From NCBI GenBank assembly GCA_014871385.1, contig CM026426.1:41705779-41769778 (forward strand): a stretch of 64,000 nucleotides of DNA, read 5' to 3'. Position numbers and translations under genes: made by a program. The notes beneath the pieces are model-generated. The model was not told the DNA's origin and made no database searches. It saw only the letters and a list, made by a program, of their open reading frames with translations. Within the stretch, counting starts at the first letter, position 1. Each line of letters begins with the position of its first letter. The stretch comes from Ceratodon purpureus (Eukaryota; Streptophyta; Bryopsida; Pseudoditrichales; Ditrichaceae). Of the stretch, positions 57,050 to 64,000 are shown piece after piece.

Positions 57050-60000
57050 TGTTAGGTTAGTATTCCGTGGTATATGAGGGGGTCAGTGAAGCTCCTCGGC
57101 TTTGGAAGGTTAATAATGCTTCTACTTTAGGAGTGGTGTTATCAATAAGGGGAGATTGGTGAGGTTGACAACGCTGTTGTCTTAGGCGTGGTACACTTGT
57201 CTTTGCACTAAATGTGGTGTACGTATTTCCGTAAGGAACGTGGCTAAAGCGCCCTTGTGCGGACCGGATGTTAGACGGAGAAATAGACAGCGCGGAAAGG
57301 AGGAAAGGACGGAAAGAGGAATTGGAAGCATACCAACTTGGAGGTCGTGGAGGGGGTCTCCTACACAAGATCTCGCTATTACCATCTCTTCTTTCCAAAC
57401 TAGGGACTGACAAAGAAAGACTGTTGACAACCTGTCTATAGTAAGGGGATGATAATCGTTTCCGCCTTTCACTTGCTGTGACCTGGAGGTAGAGATACCT
57501 CTGAGTAGCAAGTAGAAGGTCTAAAATCCTCATGCACATGGCGAGACGTGATGTTTGGTTCCCTTGGTGGATGGTAGGCATAGAAGCCCCATTCCTAAGT
57601 TAGCTCCAAAGTCTCAAAAAAGCAAAATCTTGGTCTTGCTTTGCGTGACCTGCGGAACAATACATTCTATCTATTGTGAGACTAGCGGTCAAATCTTGCA
57701 TATCCACCTCTCCACAAGAAGGATCTATCTTCCAGGTGGAGCATGGGGCCACTGTATCATTACAGAAATTGGATCTTGCTGGTCCATTAGACTCGGAACT
57801 TCTCCAATCTTTTCCCTTCTTTGGAGGGGGGGGGGGGGGGGGGGGGGGGGAGGGGGGAGTGGTACGTTACCTGAATGGGACGGCTTTTTCAAGAGGATCG
57901 TCTCCATTGCAACACCACGCGAAGGAAGTAGTAGATGGTAGGAGGAAATGGAAGTAGGGAGAAAACCATGAGAAATCAACCTTAAGGGCGAAATCCCCCT
58001 CAACAACTATAAAGTCTCTCTGGGCATTCTAGCTCAATCGTTAAAATCATTATCTTGGTTACGGAATTCAAGATGTGCTTGAAAGTGGAATAGTAGTTTG
58101 GAATCGACTAGTTTTATTTCAAAATCGTTGTTGTGGAAGTCGCGAACCGTAATGGAGTTTCTTAGAAGTGATTGTATGAAGTTGTTGACTATTAGATCAA
58201 GAAGTTGACTCTGGAGGTGTCATTAGTTTAGACCATTCGTCCCTTAGATCTTTGTGATAGGCAGTGTACCAATGTCCACCCTATGAATAGTCAAAAATTT
58301 CCATTATAAGGATTATCCGGGATCTCTAAATTTCCTAAAGGTTTTATAGTTCTTGGTATTTCTTGGTTTTAAGTTTGTGTTTTTATGTTTCTCTTTTAGA
58401 TTTCCTCTCCCTTGAGTCGCGTAAACAGCAGCAAATTCCACGTGGAAACGAACTTGGCACGGTTTTGACGTGTTACGCCTTATTTAGGCTAAATTTTTGA
58501 ATACGTTATTGTCGTGCTACAACACTCAGATAACCAAAAATACAGTTGCCACGTAACATGTTTTTGGTTGGGTCGCCAGTTATCTGGTCACCAAAGTCTC
58601 TTCCAAATCCGGATCTGGATCAATAATTTGAAAGCAACCGGATCCGCATAGGTTCGTCGTTGTAGTATTGGTAGGATTGTACGGATTTCCTGCATTACCT
58701 ACTAGACCGGATTGTCAACCCGGAATAGTTGTGACGAAGTAACTGCACCCTTTGTGTTTGTTGTTGTTTTGATAGTGGTACTTCAGCCACTCAAATCTCT
58801 AGAATGGTAGGAGCCATCCTTCCTAAATACCAAACGGTAGCCTCTGATAAAGAGGTTAAACTTCATTTTTGTGTTAACTTGTTGTGAATCAGATCCGGAT
58901 TGGAGGTGATAAAGCCAAGACAAACAGGAGTTAGAAGTTGACTGCCAAGGTGGACTAGGAGTTAGAAACGGAGCACCTTTGGAACCAGGCAAAGGGCAGC
59001 GGTGACACTAGGAGTTGCAGCCAAGATTAACAGATTAGCTTAACCATAAAGCATAGTGTTAGAAGCAGAGAAAGGACTTCTAGTTTTTCGTAGCTACAGA
59101 GTTGTTTTGTAAGCTCAGACTCTCAACTGAGGCCTTAAGTTGTTTTTCCCTTAGACTCTGTCACCAATATACTCTCCGCTTGTATTCGACACTATGGCCT
59201 GCTGTTAGCAATATCAAACTGTCTTCTAGAAATTAGCTTGTATTGTTGTTGCTTGCCACCATCAATCTTGCAGAATGCGTGACGTTAGTTTGCCAAAGCC
59301 TCTTTTAATCCTTGCTTCTATTGGCATTGTGATCACCTAACTATTGCCTTGGACTCCACGGTCTGCTAAGAACAACAACCCCTCTACTTGCTCTCGGGTG
59401 TCGGTTGGCTTTCCAAATCTTGGGACTTCAACCGTCACTTGACCAAACAGACCAAGCCACTTCCCTTCTCACCAAGGTCTTGACTCCCCTCTCTTTGAAG
59501 TCCTCATGAAAACTTCTCTGGCTTAACTTAACCTTGCACATGTGATTCTATCCTAGACATTGTCTCCTTGACCTTCCCCGTCACTCTGGTAGGATCTCAA
59601 AATACTCCATCAGGAAACCCAGGCTAACATGGGTAGTTTAAACCTCCAACTTTACTTACCTTTTGGGTTGTTTGACACCTCCTCTAGATTCACTTTACTG
59701 TACTTACTTTACAAAATCCCAGGAACGATACACGAGTCACTTTTAGGGTGTTTTATCACCTTTGAACACCTTGAAGGGATATTTCGTACAATTTGTGTTC
59801 TGACAATAACATGCCCTCTGCATATTTCTTATTCTAAGCCATGCTAGTTCTCCAAAACTTAATGTATCTCGATAGTCCATTTTTAATGAAAATCCTCTAT
59901 TCTAAACTCTCTTCTGCTCGTGCAACTTCTTTTCCCACTTTGTTTTGATGTCATCTACTTCTACACTGCCTCATAAGTGCTAATAGGGAACATGTATTGG

Positions 60001-60300
60001 ATTACCTATGGGCAACCGTGGTTTGCCCTATGCGTTTGCCCTCTCCATTTTTACAGGTTCATCAATTGGGAGTTATGATGCATCACTTGCACTTTTCTTA
60101 AACCTCTTCATAGGCCACTCTGCTTCATCTCCCTCCTCTTCTACATAGAACTTAAAAGGTAGCATTTCACCATGTTCCTTTATTGCTTTCTTTCCGTCGT
60201 GATGAAAATTGGCTATATAACTTTTGAAGTCAGACACATCCTAAACAACCTCCGGAACAAAGGCAACAGTCTTTTGTGAATCCATAATACCTTCATAAGG
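57050..60300. other. Mixed spacer, no gene supported
   Basis: 57050-58000 is less AT-rich and has frames on both strands, none with recognisable content. A 25-base G run lies at 57826-57850. The rest (58000-60300) has only short frames. Confidence 0.5.
57826..57850 (+). repeat. Poly-G tract, 25 nt
   Basis: Uninterrupted G run followed by AGGGGGGAG. Unlike the tract at 13948-13971 it is not next to the MITE terminal repeat. Confidence 0.9.
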
Positions 60301-60303
60301 TCA

Positions 60304-61176
60304 CTATCTGTCCTTCCATTTAATGAGCTTTGAAAGGTAACTAAAGTGCGCATCAATGACCTCATGCGTGTGACCAATGATTAGGAAATCGACTGTTACT
60401 TCCTTGAAGATCCGTCTTGCAATAAAAAGCGACCAGAATGCCAAACAAAATCGGTTCTTGTTGTCGTTTGCCAAATTATTAGAATGGAGATAAAACTTCT
60501 TAGGCAATGAAACGGTTGGCCTACTAGGCAGAGGAAGAGGGAGTGGCTCATCTCTAGCGGCTAAAATAGAGGGAATACAACGTGATTTATCATGCATTAG
60601 CGCATGAAAAAATCAATTTTGTGGCGGAGATTGACAAAGTGCTTTTGTCTCCTGAAGAGGTTATCTTACTAAGGCACTAAACACCCTATACAGCAAGGAT
60701 ATTGTAAAGTTTGAATCTTTGGGTCATTAGAAAGTTGTGTAATGAGCGTAGGGACCATCTCCATGTCCGTGAGTCAACATCCCTCTACATGGTATAGGAA
60801 TTTGACCAAGACCTGCTCTCCCCTTTCTAATACGCTGCATTCGTGGGATTGCTATTTTGGAAGTGTCCATTTTGTTGTGTATAATGCAGAGGAACTCCAT
60901 TGGATTTTGTATAGATTTTGTTGACCACCCGTAATAAATGTTGCAAGAAGCTTGTTGATAGTTCAGGTGCCTATTCTTTTCCTTTGTCGGGCTCTGCCAC
61001 TCCTCCAAACCTCTTGGATACTTTGCAATGAGTCCAACTAGGAAGTCACACTCAGTGCACTTTAAGAAATAACTTCCTACTGCCTTCACCTCGACATTTT
61101 GGATGTATTCATTTTTCATTTGATTAACAGAAGATTGAAAAATAGGCTTTGCATAGTTCTTTCTTGGAGAGAACAT
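60304..61176 (-). pseudogene. Second DUF7869-like gene, C-terminal part
   Basis: The minus strand reads, in order, a 60727-61176 block (CTECDFLVGLIAKYPRG, IIHNKMDTSKIAIPRM, GMLTHGHGDGPYAHY) and a 60304-60597 block (FYLHSNNLANDNKNRFCLAF, VDFLIIGHTHEVIDAHF). These align with DHSKTALPAL, GMLTHGHVDEHYAHYG, MDNVVSDNKN and FMLVGHTHDVIDNLF of the copy at 24.7-29.0 kb. The key Asp of LDN is Ser here (LHSNN), and the two blocks are out of frame with each other. Confidence 0.65.
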
Positions 61177-61234
61177 ACATAAGACACTCAGTTTGCAAGA
61201 TTACGAACTCGTTGACAAGCCGCCAACGGCAGTA

Positions 61235-61433
61235 ATGAGTGAGCCTGTGATGATCCAAAAACATGATGGACTAATGACACACTAGTAAGATAACATGAAA
61301 TAATCAATTTTGCATGAAAAAATCAATTTTGCATGAAAAAATCAATTTTGCGGCGGAGATTGAAAAAACGCTTTTGTCTCTTGAAGAGGTTATCTTACTA
61401 AATGAGTGAGCGTGTGATGATCCGAAAACATGG
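61235..61433. repeat. Local duplications inside the second DUF7869-like gene
   Basis: GCATGAAAAAATCAATTTT occurs three times in tandem (61294-61350) and once more near 60602. The segments before and after (GAGTGAGC.TGTGATGATCC at 61238 and 61403; GGCGGAGATTG..GAGGTTATCTTACTAA at 60617 and 61352) are also repeated. It looks like a partial tandem duplication. Confidence 0.75.
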
Positions 61434-61920
61434 GGACACACTACTTGCTAGTGACTTCACCCTGTAAAGCATGAAGAAGAGGAACTTACAAAATTGGCCA
61501 TTTTGCGCATGTGACCCTATTTCAGCGGTGGTATCGTGTAATTGTGAGACAATGTATTCTAGCATTGCCGTGACTCCCGTTGACACGGCCACTTTTAGCA
61601 GGAATTACTGCTCTAACAGGAAAATAAAGCCCAGAATGAATAAGGGCCACAACATTGCCCTTTTTAACCTTCCATTGTCCGAAATGGCCATTCTTAAGAA
61701 ACTTGTGAATTGGTTCCTAAACCATAGGATAGAACTTAACTATACGTATGACACTACAGCAATTGGTGGACCGCCTACAAACCTCGATATAAGCACAAGA
61801 CTCTGTGTTGATCCAAGTGCTCCTTCGACAAGTACAACTCCCAAAAGGGATGAATGTATCCGTTGACAAAATCAAGGCCTTGGCAAGTAGCCGACGAGCA
61901 TCGGACAATATCTCCTATCT
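61434..61920 (-). pseudogene. Second DUF7869-like gene, upstream exons
   Basis: Minus-strand frames 61717-61908 (MSDARRLLAKALILSTDTFIP) and 61398-61592 (LEYIVSQLHDTTAEIGSHAQ, GQFCKFL) lie where the N-terminal exons of the gene at 60.3-61.2 kb should be. Exon joins are not certain. Confidence 0.4.
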
Positions 61921-63230
61921 ATTGCGGCTAACTATGACTATGAGTTCCTTCGACAAATATTAGAGACGACAGTCTTGCACAACAAATAAACTTCCCTAAT
62001 CTATCCAATCTAAACAAATGGAAAAAGTTGAGTATGCGGCAATAGAAGGGTATGTACAGTTACTCACTTAAATCTAGAAATAAAGATGGTCCTCTATGAA
62101 ATAAGTGATTGAAGAGCGCTACTAGAGCAAATCAGAAGTGCAATAACTGAAATAGAATGAAGCATGTACCTCGGACAAGATGTTAGTTAGGAAACTTCTT
62201 GAGAAAAATTTGGCGCCATAGTTGAATTCAAATTCACCCACCTTGATTAGATTAAAATTCCATCATGACAGCGAGATACTGTTGCCGTTAGAGAACAACA
62301 TAAATTCATTATTACACATTCTAAATGTGGCAATTGGACAAGCTGTCACATCAAACATCCAAGACGTAAATGAACATCATGACTTGATGGCCAGATCAAA
62401 GGAAATCACGTCATGTCCCATCGCTCGCGAACGTGGTGTGATTGGACAAATGTGACATATGGTCATCCATGCATGGATGGTATATACATGGACATGCATC
62501 ATGTACCCATAGGCCGTGACAATTTAGTCTTGAGGGAGGGGGAGGGGGGCGTCCTCAGGGCATACACAGTCCCTCCTGACTTTCCACCTCTTTTCCAACT
62601 TTCACTCTCAGAGTTCTTTGTTAATTTCCTCACAACTCCCCGCAGAGTTCGTATTGGCTGCTCGTTTTGTTTTGCTTGTGATTTGTTTTTAGTAGCGCCA
62701 AGTAAAGGAGATTACACTCGTCGACAGAGGTAAGCTATCCGGTGACGCTATAGCAACTTTTGATACAAGGTATGTGCTCTAGCCGCTTTTTTCCTGATAA
62801 TTCTGTTTTTTTTAGTTTCTTTCTGTTGGTGTTGGGAACGTTGCCCCGTCGTCTATCCACCGATAGGGTACATTGTTCCAGTGTTGTTGGATGTCCGCCT
62901 TGGTGGTGTTTCCATCTCTTTATACTCCTTTGTGTTGGTTGATCATTGAAATTAACAAAAAACCTCAGTCAATTAGTGGTTGTGCGATCAAAAAATGACC
63001 GATTCCACTATTGTTTTTGGGATCATAGGGTGAGTGCTATGGTCCTTGCATGTCGCAATATTATAGAGTGGGGCATCACGTGGCTTAAGCAAGACTCTCT
63101 GACCTTTGCCACATTGATATATATTGCAAAATGTGGTCAGTAGAAGATTCTAGGCAAGCCTTGCGTAGATGTTTAAGCGGCCCAGGAATGGTAGTCAAGT
63201 TCTTCAGGTAGCGCCTGCGTCTTTCTTAGA
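61921..63230. other. Spacer with short plus-strand exon-like frames
   Basis: Frames at 62222-62455, 62413-62733 and 62946-63143 have no recognisable content. They may be 5' exons of the gene at 63.26 kb, but no splice chain is clear. Confidence 0.4.
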
Positions 63231-63257
63231 TTGAACTCAATTGACTCAACTATTCCA

Positions 63258-64000
63258 ATGGATGCGATAGGTGTTAACTTGTCGATTAAAACATGCACCC
63301 ACAAATTGTGCAACAACGCCAACGACAAGGGCATGCAAATTCTAACTGGCCACCAAACTAATGTTGAGGACTTTCTTGATTGTTTTGGCTTGGTCACAAT
63401 GGCTAGTGATGAAGTCAACAAGCAGGTGTTGGTTTCTCTATATGATGCACCAAAGTCTCGTGCAAAGAAAAGAAGTGTTCAAAAGTCTGTTGTGGAGGCG
63501 AGAATAGACATCGTCACTTCAGAAACTAGAGAGACGCAGGAGACAGAGGAATTGAAGAGGAAAAGGAAGGAGAAGGGTGCAAGTGCTGTGTGCACAAGCA
63601 CGAAGAGAAAGCCAAACAAGGAGCAAAAAATGAAGAAAAGAAGCAGAGCTGAGTGGAGGCTCTAATTCTTGCAAATTAAAGGTGAATGAGGTTTGAGACA
63701 GCATGGAAATGATGCTGAGGTCTTACGTGAGACGATGATGGAATCAGAACACGTAGAGTCTAAATCAAGTGATCATCAGTCCAATGATGGGATAATTCAG
63801 GAAGATTCAGTATTCGAGGATGGCTTAGACCCTACTGCCGTTGCTGAAAACGAATGTAGAGACGCAATCTCTGACATGTTGGACTCGGTCAAATGTTTCC
63901 TTGAGGACTGTCAAGGAACCAGGCCAGTCATGGGCGTTATCCTTTCCATTGTGGAGTACATGGGGAAAACAATTTTCAAGTCGACATTGGTGTTTAAATT
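63258..64000 (+). CDS. Lys/Arg-rich protein frame, runs off window, two internal stops
   Basis: From the ATG at 63258 (MDAIGVNLSIKT) the frame runs to a TAA at 63663, with a basic stretch (KRKRKEKG, TKRKPNKEQKMKKRSRAEW) suggesting nuclear localisation. The same frame is open again after a TGA at 63687 and stays open to the window end (HGNDAEVLRETMMESEHVES.., SDMLDSVKCFLEDCQ, MGVILSIVEYMGKTIF). Either a small intron removes both stops or they are mutations. No domain recognised; partial at the right edge. Confidence 0.4.

Noticed and set aside
57555-57957. ORFs through the poly-G tract
   Set aside because: A Gly run from the homopolymer; flanking parts match nothing I know and overlap in several frames.

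Overview
The window looks like nuclear DNA of a streptophyte, meaning a land plant or charophyte alga. It is gene-poor and dominated by mobile elements. Families I can read include a MULE with a SWIM zinc finger, a TNP2-type CACTA transposase, a Ty3/Gypsy element whose primer-binding site fits tRNA-Asp, a LINE-like poly(A) tail, and genes split by short GT..AG introns. A charophyte such as Chara is my guess for the source. There is no bacterial operon structure, rRNA, tRNA or CRISPR.

Layout. 1-700: a fragment of a repeated element (family X) beside GGAGAGC-type repeats. 2.3-5.9 kb: a nearly intact MULE transposase gene on the minus strand with three in-frame TAG stops. 6.5-17.4 kb: a multi-exon gene on the plus strand, split in its first exon by a 3.5-kb family X element (6817-10339) and again by a 0.75-kb MITE (13950-14704). 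It appears to encode a basic N-terminus, RNA polymerase II CTD-like heptads, a ParB-like domain and a C-terminal amino-methyltransferase domain. 17.7-18.3 kb: an intact F-box-like gene on the minus strand. 18.3-23 kb: AT-rich DNA with TA microsatellites and a second copy of the MITE. 23.07-23.32 kb: an array of six hairpin palindromes on a 45-bp period. 23.5-29.9 kb: a decayed gene of the DUF7869-like class, cut by a second family X element (25106-28622). 30.0-31.1 kb: a foldback element. 31.3-36.2 kb: a decayed CACTA transposase. 36-46 kb: AT-rich DNA with scattered exon-like pieces on the minus strand. 46.2-47.34 kb: a GC-rich island. 47.3-49.7 kb: AT-rich DNA with tandem repeats. 49.7-57.05 kb: a LINE 3' end, then a badly decayed Gypsy element (PBS, gag, zinc knuckles, protease, partial RT). 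60.3-61.9 kb: a second DUF7869-like gene on the minus strand. 63.2-64.0 kb: a lysine-rich reading frame that runs off the window.

The strongest candidate for something undescribed is the 6.5-17.4 kb gene. ParB-like plus DNA-methyltransferase combinations are familiar from prokaryotic mobile elements, but here they lie in an intron-containing eukaryotic gene with CTD-like heptads. The second candidate is family X. Both copies have TGT..ACA termini and perfect 5-bp target duplications, yet I see no LTRs and no reverse transcriptase, only one ORF of about 623 codons. Removing one family X copy restores the first exon of the methyltransferase gene, and removing the other restores the DUF7869-like gene.

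Most in-frame stops in the MULE and methyltransferase genes are TAG, and most can be explained as CAG to TAG. This suggests decay by cytosine deamination at methylated CHG sites. All homology calls come from reading motifs; no database was searched.
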